From the NCBI GenBank assembly GCA_937949785.1, contig CALEDH010000010.1, positions 1 through 57,485 on the forward strand: a DNA stretch of 57,485 nucleotides. Reading direction: 5' to 3'. The notes beneath the pieces were generated by a model that saw only the letters and a program-made list of their open reading frames with translations, was not told the origin of the DNA and made no database searches. The translations under genes and the position numbers were made by a program. Positions 26,550 through 35,705 of this stretch are shown piece after piece (position 1 is the stretch's first letter; each line of letters begins with the position of its first letter). Source of the stretch: an uncultured Sulfolobales archaeon (GTDB lineage: Archaea > Thermoproteota > Thermoprotei_A > Sulfolobales > NBVN01).

Positions 26550-27136
26550 TGCTCAAGCCACTCAACACCGTTGCTACTGATCACGTATTTCATTTCTAGA
26601 TTAATTTCTCTGGGGAATTCTATAAATAATTTTCTTACGTTTTCTTTAAACCTCTCAAGCTTAATCACGTTATCACACCAGTACTTAAGTATGTGGAAAC
26701 CGCTCATCTTAATTTCATCGTAAAAACCGCTTACCTGAGCTACGAGTAAGCAGGTAATACCGTTGTTAACACTCATATCGCTAAGTAAGGCTAATATCGT
26801 ATTAAGCACTCTACTAGCACTTGGGTCGTAATTAACTTCAGCCCTATAGAAATTATTCACGGTATCTATAGCTATAGCTTTTAAATCGTTTCTTAAGTTC
26901 TCGTAGACATTAAGTATTAGTTGAAGCAAACTATTACTATCATATACATCTACAAATAAAGCATTCTCTGAAAATCTATATCTATTTAGAATTGCTGAAT
27001 ATAGAGGTCCCTCAGTACTTGCGTATAAGACCTTACGGTCTGTGGCTGTAGACATGCTGCTTAATAGCCATAACACAATATTGGTCTTACCAACACCTGC
27101 TTCACCGTAAGTCAGCGAGACTCTGCCTTCAACCAA
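26546..27136 (-). CDS. RadA/RadB-like RecA-fold ATPase
   Basis: 196 residues from TTG 27136. Walker A is GEAGVGKTN (about 11-19) and a Walker B-like strand is LKAIAIDTV. The length and absence of an N-terminal helix-hairpin-helix domain fit archaeal RadA paralogues (RadB or crenarchaeal RadC types) that assist recombination. The open frame extends upstream without a usual start codon: codons IIKVGELVRL precede, with GGTGGT then ATT ATT, so a rare ATT start near 27160 is possible. It diverges from the putative RuvC-fold gene. Confidence 0.75.
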   Translation of the reverse strand: MVEGRVSLTYGEAGVGKTNIVLWLLSSMSTATDRKVLYASTEGPLYSAILNRYRFSENALFVDVYDSNSLLQLILNVYENLRNDLKAIAIDTVNNFYRAEVNYDPSASRVLNTILALLSDMSVNNGITCLLVAQVSGFYDEIKMSGFHILKYWCDNVIKLERFKENVRKLFIEFPREINLEMKYVISSNGVEWLEQ

Positions 27137-27316
27137 TCTAACGAGTTCACCTACTTTAATAATACCACCTTAAGCGTTAAGTACTAGCAGTGGATTCAAT
27201 AAACTTTATTACTAGACGCTTAAAATAATTATCACGGTGGTTACATAGTCGGACATCGTAGAAATAGTGTAGAAATAGCAGCGTTCATATATAATCCTAG
27301 GATACTTGTACGTGCG

Positions 27317-27910
27317 TTGGACGTGATGAAGAATTACGATATAAGGCTTTTCATACCCGACGACGTTAAGTCTCTTAAGAACTGCAATGAGTTATTAGTA
27401 GATCGTGAAGGGTTAGATATCCTGAAGGACTACCTAGATATTAACAGTCTTAACTACTACCTAATAAGCGATGATGCCTCGATATATAGATTCGTAGTTA
27501 GAGTATTCGGAGTTGAAAACGTTAAGGTACTGCAGGTGGGGGTAGACATAGGTAGGAGGTTAGCGTACGTCGTCCTCTGCGATAGCTTACTCCTTAAGGC
27601 AGGGTATGCGTTAAGTCCTAAAGACCTAATAGAAGACTTAAGGAGACTTAGGGAATTCCTAACACCTAGTGAGACTGTTGTTAAAGTAGGTAGTTCGATA
27701 GTTAACGGCGGTCTGAAAGTTAATTACCTTATGAGAGAATTACTTACATCAGGATTTGAAGTCATGGTAATAGATGAGAATAGTTCGTCATCTAAAATGT
27801 GGAACATTTTAAGCGGCTATAAGACGAGGTTTACAACCGATATACATGCAGCGTTAAACATAGCATTTAGAGAAGGAATCAGGGTTAGTAAAGCGTTTCC
27901 CCACCCATAA
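27317..27910 (+). CDS. Unknown protein, possible RuvC/RNase H fold
   Basis: 197 residues from TTG 27317. Two strings resemble RuvC/YqgF family ends: VGVDIGRRLAYVVL (about 71-84) for the first strand with its Asp, and TTDIHAALNIAFREG (about 172-186) for the last helix with its Asp. The middle acidic residue is unclear, so activity may be absent. The frame is open from 27224, and the part from 27245 (NSVEIAAFIYNPRILVRALD) looks like protein, but has no ATG, GTG or TTG. A TATA-like ttaaaataa near 27220 predicts transcription start near 27247, so translation may begin at a rare codon upstream. Confidence 0.6.
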   Translation: MDVMKNYDIRLFIPDDVKSLKNCNELLVDREGLDILKDYLDINSLNYYLISDDASIYRFVVRVFGVENVKVLQVGVDIGRRLAYVVLCDSLLLKAGYALSPKDLIEDLRRLREFLTPSETVVKVGSSIVNGGLKVNYLMRELLTSGFEVMVIDENSSSSKMWNILSGYKTRFTTDIHAALNIAFREGIRVSKAFPHP

Positions 27911-28019
27911 TTAATTAAGCGTCTTAAAACTTTTTACTCAGCGCACGATTAGTTGAGGAAGGTTATTACGGTTAAAAAATAGTATGGCTTGAGGTGCTGA
28001 GTGATGATGGTCGTCATTC

Positions 28020-29228
28020 CTAGTTCTTAATCTTCATCAGCCTTCCTTCATACATCGCTTCAATTACCTTAAGAACCCTTTCCTTGGTGAGTTCTATAGG
28101 GCTATTAGGTCTTGGCCACTCTTTAACACTCCTCTCTGCAAGTGTTTCTAATTCTGCCTTTGAAACACCTATATCTCTAAGGCTTAGAGGTATGTCTAAG
28201 TCTTCAAGTAATTTCCAAGCAGCTTTCACCGCTTCCTCAGCTGCCTCTCTCACCTTTAACTTAGTCGTATCTATGCCAGCAGCCTTAGCCATTGCAGCTA
28301 ATTTCTCCGGAACAGCGGTTAAGTAGAACTCCATTATGTAGGGCAGTACCATACCGCAAGCCGTTCCGTGATGTACCTTGAATTGAGGTCCGAAAGTCTG
28401 TGAAATGCTGTGTCCAAGTATAGCTCTTCCAATGTTTAGTGGTGCACCAGCAGAAGTAGCTGCTAGTGACATGAAGTACCTAGCTTCAGTATCGCTTCCT
28501 TTATAATACGCCCTCCTCAAATACTTAAATACGAGTTCTATTGACAGAAATCCTAACGCATCAGACATCGGCGATGCGTCTAAGGATATCATACCTTCTA
28601 CTGCGTGACTTAATGCGTCAAGACCTGTACCGGCAGTAATTTTAGGAGGTAATGTATAGGTGAATACAGGGTCTACTACCGCTATATCTGGGAGGACGTT
28701 GTACCCGTTAATCCCTACCTTACCAACACCCCTAGTGAATACCGTATACCTACTTACCTCGGAAGCCGTACCAGCAGTAGTTGGTAAAGCTATAACCGGT
28801 GTTAACCTCTTAGGTATTTTATCCATACCTATGAATTCCTCAACGTCCCTACCTGGGTTATCCTTAGCAGCTGCACTGACTTTAGCTATGTCTAACGTAG
28901 AACCGCCTCCAATACCGATTACAGCCTTAAAATCGTCCTTCCTGATATACTCAACCGCTCTCCTCAAGCATTCTATGCTAGGTTCATACTCAACATCCGT
29001 ATACGTATCAACCACATAGCCGTTTTCCTCTAAACCCTTAACGGTTTTAATAACGTGTTCTAACCCCTTAAGAGCTGGATCTAATACTAAGAAGATCTTA
29101 GAACCCTTCTCAACACCTACTAGTTGAAGCTCGTTGTGTAGTTTTAGAGCTCCACTAACCTCAAACACAATCCTCTTAGGCATGTAAAACGGTGTTGGCG
29201 TCGTAATTAACTTGTAGACTGAGTACAT
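28020..29228 (-). CDS. Iron-containing alcohol dehydrogenase
   Basis: 402 residues, group III NAD(P)-dependent dehydrogenase. The nucleotide-binding GIGGGSTLDIAK is at about 106-117, and metal-binding residues are expected in GTGLDALSHAVEG, ILGHSISQ and VHHGTACG. It would reduce aldehydes or ketones, or oxidise alcohols, in fermentation. Start ATG 29228; FEVSGALKL is near the usual beginning of the family. No partner aldehyde gene is adjacent. Confidence 0.9.
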   Translation of the reverse strand: MYSVYKLITTPTPFYMPKRIVFEVSGALKLHNELQLVGVEKGSKIFLVLDPALKGLEHVIKTVKGLEENGYVVDTYTDVEYEPSIECLRRAVEYIRKDDFKAVIGIGGGSTLDIAKVSAAAKDNPGRDVEEFIGMDKIPKRLTPVIALPTTAGTASEVSRYTVFTRGVGKVGINGYNVLPDIAVVDPVFTYTLPPKITAGTGLDALSHAVEGMISLDASPMSDALGFLSIELVFKYLRRAYYKGSDTEARYFMSLAATSAGAPLNIGRAILGHSISQTFGPQFKVHHGTACGMVLPYIMEFYLTAVPEKLAAMAKAAGIDTTKLKVREAAEEAVKAAWKLLEDLDIPLSLRDIGVSKAELETLAERSVKEWPRPNSPIELTKERVLKVIEAMYEGRLMKIKN

Positions 29229-29583
29229 TGGATTAATCCCCGGGTTATTAGTTACGCCGATGAGATTATAAATATTATTAGATAGGTGTGTATTAGCTAT
29301 GGATAAGTAGTGAAGAACGTAGAGGTGTTAAGCTCACTACCCCGTATGACTATATTAAAGTAATACGTTGATTAGGGCTTGAGGGATATGCCTTAAACTC
29401 CTGAAGTACCTCACCGCCAACGGAAGCTGTCTACGAGGTCTTTAAGGTTGAGGTTGGGTTGTAAATAGTTTCTACCTACTAAACTTTATTAGCTTAAATG
29501 GGTTTGGAGGTGGTTGTGGGGGGTTTGAGCGGGGGTTTACGCCTGATCATAACAGTGGATAAATAAGAACTACTTGATGGTAG
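29229..29583. other. Non-coding 355-nt gap with repeat and truncated frame
   Basis: The gap contains a 50-base direct repeat (29458-29507) shared with the right edge of the window. The repeat holds a promoter-like aaactttatta and an ATG at 29499, which opens a frame of only 22 codons before TAA. A G-rich tract follows (29510-29535). The string gccttaaactcctga near 29390 resembles one near 107 in the first gap. No full gene is present. Confidence 0.45.
29458..29507 (+). repeat. Direct repeat with promoter and start codon, copy 1
   Basis: The last 37 bases (29471-29507) are identical to 57449-57485 at the end of the window, and the preceding nine bases (gttgtaaat) also match, with a short unlike stretch between. 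The repeat includes aaactttattagc, a TATA-like box, and atgggtttgg, an ATG context. The copy at the right edge probably leads into a gene outside the window. Confidence 0.85.
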
Positions 29584-29958
29584 TTAATAATTACTCCATT
29601 TACTTAGCAGTTTTAATAGCTTACCTGCCTGTACGTCATCTATTGCATATATGTTTAAAACGCATTCGTAGGTCTCACCATATACGCAACTTAAAGATAT
29701 CACATCGTAGCCGCCGTCAACACATGTTCTTATTACGTCTTGTAAGTCCTTAATTTCCTTAAGTTTGACCTTAGTCTCAACGGTTACGCCTTCAACTCTG
29801 GTTTTAAATAACGGTTTTAATATTATCTCTTTCCTCTCAGAATTAACTACGACTTCGAAGTATATGCCTAGACCTATTCCTAAGGACTCCCTCACATGCT
29901 GTGGTATCGTTATCCTACCCTTACTATCTATTTTGGCTAAGAACTTAACGTTACCCAT
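29584..29958 (-). CDS. AbrB-like DNA-binding protein
   Basis: 124 residues. The N-terminal 45 residues match the swapped-hairpin AbrB/SpoVT fold (FLAKIDSKGRITIPQHVRESLGI, then GIYFEVVV). The C-terminal part has no family I recognise; it contains two cysteines in a CVYGETYECV string. Such proteins are transcription factors or antitoxins. No toxin gene is adjacent, which argues for a regulator. It lies between the alcohol dehydrogenase and rps7. Confidence 0.8.
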   Translation of the reverse strand: MGNVKFLAKIDSKGRITIPQHVRESLGIGLGIYFEVVVNSERKEIILKPLFKTRVEGVTVETKVKLKEIKDLQDVIRTCVDGGYDVISLSCVYGETYECVLNIYAIDDVQAGKLLKLLSKWSNY

Positions 29959-30000
29959 AACTTACTACCAGCACATAGTTAGAGTTTTATTAAAAACTCC

Positions 30001-30600
30001 TTACCTAGAACTCAGCGCTATCCTCTCTACTTCTTCCTTCTTAGCTATAGCATAGCTCTTAGGATCATTACTAGCAGCTGCTATTAACTCATCTGCTAAG
30101 CATTCCTCAACAGGCTTTTGGCTCTTAAACGATGCTGACCTAGCGCCGTCGACTAAGTTCTTTAAAGCTATGTCAACCCTCCTCTGAGGCGAAACATCAA
30201 CAGCGACATGGTAGATTATACCTCCGTACATAAGCCTGGTCGTCTCCTCACGTGGAGCTGCGTTCTCTACTGCCCGTACGAGTATTTGAAGAGGGTTTTC
30301 ACCGGTCTTCAGGTTTATTATTTCGAAGGCTATTTTAACTATATTATAAGCTAGGTGTTTTTTACCGGTATTCCTACCAGGCCTCATGAGCTTGTTAATC
30401 AATCTCTCGACAATAGGTATTTCTGCTTTGCCAAACCTCCTATGTTCGTGTCTCCCCCCTGTATGCGGTAGATACGCAGGTTTTAACGATATATACTTCT
30501 TAAGGCTTGGGTCTCTAACTACGATTCCTTCGTAGGTCCACTTACCGAATACCGTGAGAAGTGATGGTGGTGAGTTAGTAATATTTAATTGATTACCCAT
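30001..30600 (-). CDS. rps7: Ribosomal protein S7
   Basis: 199 residues, archaeal S7 that organises the 3' major domain of 16S rRNA. The conserved [19 protein letters not shown] and [18 protein letters not shown] strings are present. It is the last ribosomal gene of the RNA polymerase block on this strand. In many archaea elongation factor EF-1-alpha and S10 follow; here an AbrB-like gene follows instead. Confidence 0.95.
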   Translation of the reverse strand: MGNQLNITNSPPSLLTVFGKWTYEGIVVRDPSLKKYISLKPAYLPHTGGRHEHRRFGKAEIPIVERLINKLMRPGRNTGKKHLAYNIVKIAFEIINLKTGENPLQILVRAVENAAPREETTRLMYGGIIYHVAVDVSPQRRVDIALKNLVDGARSASFKSQKPVEECLADELIAAASNDPKSYAIAKKEEVERIALSSR

Positions 30601-30615
30601 AGATAAAACCTCTAA

Positions 30616-31059
30616 TTACCTAACAGGCTTTTGCTTCTTACCTCTTAATAGTTCAGTTAAGGAAACACCGTTAACGGCTACAACCTTGTACCTAACCCCA
30701 GGTAGGTCACCCATTGACTTACCTCTAGTACCTCCTATACCGGCAACCAAAACTTCATCATGTTCATCTATGAAGGTTATACCGCCGTCATACGGTACGA
30801 ACGCCGTCACTACCTTACCGTTCTTAACTAGCTGTACCCTCACACACTTTCTAAGAGCTGAATTTGGTTGACGTGATTCCACACCAACCTTCTCTAGGAC
30901 TATACCCCTAGCCATAGGGGAGCCTTCTAGGGGGTCGTATCTCTCCTTAATCTTCATTAACCTAACCCTAAACTCTCTCTGACTCCACCTAAACTTAAGT
31001 CTCTTCATAATTAGTTTTCTAGCTGCGTACAGACCGCTTGGCGACTTCTTACCTGGCAT
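30616..31059 (-). CDS. rps12: Ribosomal protein S12
   Basis: 147 residues, decoding-centre protein. [25 protein letters not shown], split here as [19 protein letters not shown], is the hallmark, and [10 protein letters not shown] and [12 protein letters not shown] follow. Start ATG 31059; rps7 follows after 15 bases. Confidence 0.96.
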   Translation of the reverse strand: MPGKKSPSGLYAARKLIMKRLKFRWSQREFRVRLMKIKERYDPLEGSPMARGIVLEKVGVESRQPNSALRKCVRVQLVKNGKVVTAFVPYDGGITFIDEHDEVLVAGIGGTRGKSMGDLPGVRYKVVAVNGVSLTELLRGKKQKPVR

Positions 31060-31106
31060 TCCTAACTACCTTTAGGACTTCTTACTAATGTCTTTAATAA
31101 AGATTA

Positions 31107-31541
31107 CTAGACGATGCTGACTGACTCAATATCGTAATACCTCTTTAACACTAACTTAGCTTTAACTACGTTCTTACCTTCCTTACCTATGGCAACTCCC
31201 TTATCCTTCGGATCTACTGTGACGTATAGCATCTTCTTACCGTTTAATGATGTTACTAATCTAATGTTTAAAACCCTGGCTGGTAGGAACGTATTACGGA
31301 CTAGGTCTTCGAGGTTATCGGCGTATTCCACGATCTCAACCCTCCTACCTAAGATTTTAGATAGTTTCTTAACGTTAACACCTCCCTTACCTACTGCTAG
31401 TCCAGCATGTCCAGGCGGGACCATATATATTATTAAGTTATTTTCTTCATCAACTATGCAGTCATTTACTGTAACTCCTGTGAGGTCTTGAAGCAACGCT
31501 ATATACCTTAACTCTTCAGAAGTTATTTTAACCTCAGGCAA
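31107..31541 (-). CDS. nusA: Transcription factor NusA, archaeal short form
   Basis: 144 residues consisting of two KH domains only, with GHAGLAVGKGGVNVKKL and DKGVAIGKEGKNVVKAKL as the two GxxG loops. This short form lacks the S1 and N-terminal polymerase-binding domains of bacterial NusA. It binds RNA and lies, as in most archaea, between rpl30e and rps12. Confidence 0.95.
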   Translation of the reverse strand: MPEVKITSEELRYIALLQDLTGVTVNDCIVDEENNLIIYMVPPGHAGLAVGKGGVNVKKLSKILGRRVEIVEYADNLEDLVRNTFLPARVLNIRLVTSLNGKKMLYVTVDPKDKGVAIGKEGKNVVKAKLVLKRYYDIESVSIV

Positions 31542-31547
31542 AGCATA

Positions 31548-31865
31548 TCACTCCGAACGTATGAAGCTTAATAACTTACTATCACCTAAGTCCAATACCG
31601 CAATAGTTGTTAGCGGGAATGACTTACCGCATACTAAGCCTAAATCCTTACTACTCCCTGGGAAATTTATCACCGGTATACCGCTTAAGTCAGCATACCT
31701 TCTAACATCATCACTAAAGTTTTTAGGTATTTTACTGGCTATTATGACTGCCTTAGCCTTACCTAACATAACGGTCTTTAAAGACCTGTTAAAACCTAAT
31801 ACTACCTTACCTGATTTTAATACGTTTTTTATTTCACTTTCCAAATCTCCTGATATAGATGACAC
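31548..31865 (-). CDS. rpl30e: Ribosomal protein L30e
   Basis: 105 residues, member of the L7Ae/L30e family that binds kink-turn RNA. The strings KVVLGFNRSLKTVMLGKAKA and GIPVINFPGSSKDLGLVCGK identify it. It starts right after the rpoA2 stop and precedes nusA by a few bases. Confidence 0.94.
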   Translation of the reverse strand: MSSISGDLESEIKNVLKSGKVVLGFNRSLKTVMLGKAKAVIIASKIPKNFSDDVRRYADLSGIPVINFPGSSKDLGLVCGKSFPLTTIAVLDLGDSKLLSFIRSE

Positions 31866-33065
31866 CTACCTATCACCTCTAGACCTAGCTAATGTTGGAT
31901 TCATAGCCAACCTGACTAAATTTGTACCTACGGGGATTAGCTGCCCTATTATAACATTTTCTGCAACGCCTTTAAGCTCATCTACTTCCCCTCTAGCAGA
32001 TGCTTCAAACAGGTGTTTGACAGTTACTTCGAATGATGCCCTAGCTAAGACGCTGGTTTTCTCACCAGCTATGCCATGCCTACCAATCTGCTTTACAGAG
32101 CCTGTTAACGTCATCATATCAGCGATTAACATCACATGTCTTATATCAACGTCTAACCCCTGTTCCTCGAGGACGTTGTGGATCTCATTAATTAATGCTT
32201 GCCTAGCTGCCTCTACACCAAGCACGTTCTCGATTTCGTAGATACTATTAGTGAACACCCTCCTAACATCAACTCCTTCTACCTTAAGTACTGCCTCTAA
32301 ATTAGTGCCATCAGTTATTAACACGTACTCATTACCCCTCCGCTGAACTATAACTCTATTAATCCCTTTAATACCTTTTAGCTTAATCTTTAATATCCTA
32401 TCGCGTAATTTCTGGGTTTTCAGAAAATCGTAATTTGACGGCACTTCTACGTAAATCCTGTTCTCATCGTCTTCATCGACTCTCACTCCCTGGGAGACAG
32501 CCTTAATTTTACCTAACGCTTTAACGACGGTGTTAGTAGTAATGCCTTTATCCTTCATCATTTCTAGGTCTAAATCTATTATTATAGTAGAAGTTATGAG
32601 GTCTATATCAACTCTGGTAATAACGTTTTCAAGTCTTGTTATTTCTATCCTTCTCGCAACCTCTAAGGCTTTCTCCCTATCATACCTATGCCCCTCATCT
32701 AAGTATATGACCATTATAGGGGTATCAGGTAGCTTCCTAGCATCTACTAGTTCGATAAGTCTTGGCAACCCCAAGGTGACGTTAAGTTCTCTAACACCTG
32801 CATAGTGGAAGGTTCGTAACGTCATCTGAGTGCCTGGTTCACCAACAGATTGAGCTGCTACAGTACCTATAGGCTCTCCAGGCTCTATTAACGTATTTAA
32901 GTACTCATTAACTGCTAGGTTAACTACCTCACTTAACTCGTCTCTGGTGAGGGGTATTCCCCTTACCTTCTCGTAAAGTTCGTTGAATATCTTAGGTGGG
33001 AGTATTTGCTTAGCCGGCTCTAATAACTTAAGCAATTCCTCATCACTTATATTCATAACTTCCAC
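31866..33065 (-). CDS. rpoA2: RNA polymerase subunit A'' (A2)
   Basis: 399 residues, C-terminal part of the largest subunit, separate from A1 as in most archaea. The trigger-loop region appears as [17 protein letters not shown], and later [14 protein letters not shown] and GQLIPVGTN are typical. The start overlaps the end of rpoA1 by 13 bases. Confidence 0.96.
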   Translation of the reverse strand: MEVMNISDEELLKLLEPAKQILPPKIFNELYEKVRGIPLTRDELSEVVNLAVNEYLNTLIEPGEPIGTVAAQSVGEPGTQMTLRTFHYAGVRELNVTLGLPRLIELVDARKLPDTPIMVIYLDEGHRYDREKALEVARRIEITRLENVITRVDIDLITSTIIIDLDLEMMKDKGITTNTVVKALGKIKAVSQGVRVDEDDENRIYVEVPSNYDFLKTQKLRDRILKIKLKGIKGINRVIVQRRGNEYVLITDGTNLEAVLKVEGVDVRRVFTNSIYEIENVLGVEAARQALINEIHNVLEEQGLDVDIRHVMLIADMMTLTGSVKQIGRHGIAGEKTSVLARASFEVTVKHLFEASARGEVDELKGVAENVIIGQLIPVGTNLVRLAMNPTLARSRGDR

Positions 33066-35698
33066 CCAACAACTCTCTCAATAATTCTATCTATGTTAAC
33101 TGCGTTTCCATATGATGATTTACCTGGGTCAACACCGTCATCTCCGTATATAAGTTGAACCACTGAATTACTCGGAGTTCTCACCGTTAAGTCATAATCA
33201 ACCCTGAGGTCCTGCAACGCGTTGACCAGCCTTCTCTGCATGTAACCACTTTGCGAGGTCCTCACCGCAGTATCTACTAATCCTTCACGTCCTCCCGCAG
33301 CGTGGAAGAAGAGTTCTATAGGTGATAGCCCGCCAACGAAGGAGTTCCTCACAAATCCTCTGGCCTCAGGACCTACATCACCTGGTTTGAAGTGCGGTAA
33401 CGTCCTTCCATCATATCCTCTCCTAATCCTCTCACCCCTAACTGATTGCTGCCCGAGGAGTGCAGCCATCTGAGTCATGTTTAATACGTTACCTCTCGCA
33501 CCGGTTCTAGCCATAATGAAGACGTTATTAAACGGATCTAAATACTTAGTAGCTATCTCACCAGCGTTATCCCTAGCATCAGCTAATACCTCCATTATCC
33601 TAATCTCAAGCGATTCATCCATAGTCCTTCCGGGAATAGGCTCTAATTTACCCTCATTATATTGCTCAATAAGTTCAGCTACTTTCTTCTTAGAATCCTC
33701 AACGACGGCATTGATTTCCTCCACAGCTTTAGCCGGAGGTTTTACATCGTCTAACGCCATAGTGAAGCCACGCATTTCAACAAATCTTAAGAACATCTTA
33801 AATGCGTTATCCATGAACTTCCTGCCAAAACTATTACCGTATTCCTTAGTGATCCAATGTAACATGCTTTCCGGCTGCTGCGAACCTAAGGTTTTCTTAT
33901 CTAAAACACCCATCAATAATTTACCTCTCTTAACAACAACGTAGGAGTCCCAGAAACATTCATAATCATCACATCTTAAAGGACCTGCAGACATGTTAGC
34001 CTTACCTCTGAAGTTGAAGTCGGGTGGTAGGATGAGGCTTATGATTTGCTTACCACTCCATAAAACCTTCGGTGAAAGAACTACTGGCTCCGGTATAGGT
34101 CCTTCATAACCAGAACCAGCAAGTAACTCAGAAACTTGCTCCTTAGTCAGTAACGTAGCCTTAGATGACAGCAAGTACGCGCCACTTATGTAATCCTGGA
34201 TACCACCTATTGTAGGTCCTCCATACCTAGGTGATAGTATATGTTCTTGAACAAGCAGCAGCACTCTAGCCTCAGCTCTAGCCTCATCACTCTGAGGTAC
34301 ATGTAAGTTCATCTCGTCACCGTCGAAGTCTGCGTTATATGGGGGGCAGACAGCTAAGTGCAGCCTGAAGGTCCTGCCAGGCAGTATTCTAACTATGTGT
34401 GCCATTATAGACATTCTATGTAATGAAGGTTGCCTATTAAATAAAACAACATCGCCGTCCTTTAAGTGCCTCTCAATGATGTAACCAGGCTTTAAGTTCT
34501 CAGCAATGGCTTTTAAATCCTTAATATACCTTAAATCTATCCTCCTCCCGCTGGGGTCTATTACGTAATTCGCCCCAGGATGTCTGTAGGGGCCGTTTAA
34601 GACATGAGTTCTTAGCTCATCTATATTCCAAGGTGTGACGCGTTCGGGTATTGTTAACGTTTTAGCTACCTCCTCAGGAACTCCGACCTCATTAATACTT
34701 AAGTTGGGGTCGGGACTTATAACGGTCCTAGCTGAGAAGTCCACACGCTTCCCGGAGAGATTACCTCTAAACCTCCCCTCCTTACCCCTAAGCCTCTGCG
34801 CTAAAGTCCTTAAAGCCCTCCCAGACCTATGTTTAGCTGGTGGGACCCCAGGAACTTCGTTATCAAAGTACGTCGTAATGTGGTATTGGAATAAGTCCCA
34901 TAGATCTTCTATGATTACCTCAGGAGCTCCAGCATTTATACTCTCCCTCAACCTATCGTTAGTCCTAATAATATCTACAAGCTTATGGGTTAGGTCATCC
35001 TCAGACCTAATACCAGTCTCTAGAAGTATTGATGGTCTAACACTTATCGGAGGGACTGGAAGTACTGTTATAACCATCCACTCAGGCCTAGCGAATTCTG
35101 GGTCGTGCCCCATAAGCTTTAAGTCCCTATTATCAACTCTTTCTAGTCTAGCCCGAATATCTGTAGGCCAGAGCTTCCTAGAACCTCCAGGTCCTTCCTC
35201 TAAGAAGGACGTAGGCTTTTCTAACTTAATTTTAAACTGCCTACTCTTACAGTGCGGGCATTCCATAGCCTTCATAGCTTTCCTCCTGACGTAGTCTGTA
35301 AGACCCCTAGCTAGTAATGGCCACCTACCTTCAAGCCTCTTAAGTAGGTCGAAGTACCTATTTAACTCTTCTTCAGGGATCTTCAACCTACCGCAGTGTC
35401 TACATGTAGCCCTTAGAATATCATATATATGCTTTACAAATCCTACATGGATTACTGGCCTAGCAAGTTCTAAATGTCCGAAGTGACCTGGGCAGGCTAC
35501 TATCGAATTCCCGCAAGTAACGCATTTTTGACCTGGTTCGATAACACCTAGACGCGGATCCATTATACCTCCTTCAGACGGTAGTCCATCCTCATCGTAA
35601 ACATCTGCAGTCACAATAGCTGTAACCGATATCTTTCTAATCAATTCCGGAGAAAGTAAGCCGAACTTAATACCCTTAACAACCTTCTCCTCACTCAC
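33053..35698 (-). CDS. rpoA1: RNA polymerase subunit A' (A1)
   Basis: About 880 residues. The catalytic [14 protein letters not shown] (around residue 460) binds the active-site magnesium. Zinc residues [17 protein letters not shown] lie near the N-terminus and a second set CRHCG/CPHC follows. I chose GTG 35698 (VSEEKV) because GAGGTGA stands about nine bases upstream; the frame also opens at ATG 35716, overlapping rpoB by 11 bases. It joins A2 and B to form the polymerase core. Confidence 0.97.
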   Translation of the reverse strand: MSEEKVVKGIKFGLLSPELIRKISVTAIVTADVYDEDGLPSEGGIMDPRLGVIEPGQKCVTCGNSIVACPGHFGHLELARPVIHVGFVKHIYDILRATCRHCGRLKIPEEELNRYFDLLKRLEGRWPLLARGLTDYVRRKAMKAMECPHCKSRQFKIKLEKPTSFLEEGPGGSRKLWPTDIRARLERVDNRDLKLMGHDPEFARPEWMVITVLPVPPISVRPSILLETGIRSEDDLTHKLVDIIRTNDRLRESINAGAPEVIIEDLWDLFQYHITTYFDNEVPGVPPAKHRSGRALRTLAQRLRGKEGRFRGNLSGKRVDFSARTVISPDPNLSINEVGVPEEVAKTLTIPERVTPWNIDELRTHVLNGPYRHPGANYVIDPSGRRIDLRYIKDLKAIAENLKPGYIIERHLKDGDVVLFNRQPSLHRMSIMAHIVRILPGRTFRLHLAVCPPYNADFDGDEMNLHVPQSDEARAEARVLLLVQEHILSPRYGGPTIGGIQDYISGAYLLSSKATLLTKEQVSELLAGSGYEGPIPEPVVLSPKVLWSGKQIISLILPPDFNFRGKANMSAGPLRCDDYECFWDSYVVVKRGKLLMGVLDKKTLGSQQPESMLHWITKEYGNSFGRKFMDNAFKMFLRFVEMRGFTMALDDVKPPAKAVEEINAVVEDSKKKVAELIEQYNEGKLEPIPGRTMDESLEIRIMEVLADARDNAGEIATKYLDPFNNVFIMARTGARGNVLNMTQMAALLGQQSVRGERIRRGYDGRTLPHFKPGDVGPEARGFVRNSFVGGLSPIELFFHAAGGREGLVDTAVRTSQSGYMQRRLVNALQDLRVDYDLTVRTPSNSVVQLIYGDDGVDPGKSSYGNAVNIDRIIERVVGWKL

Positions 35699-35705
35699 CG
35701 CTACT

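Noticed and set aside
31561-32241. 226-codon frame on the plus strand opposite rpl30e and rpoA2
   Set aside because: It spans two well-supported genes on the other strand, so it is an antisense shadow.
34635-35294. 219-codon frame on the plus strand opposite rpoA1
   Set aside because: It is a mirror of the strongly conserved rpoA1 and shows no family features.
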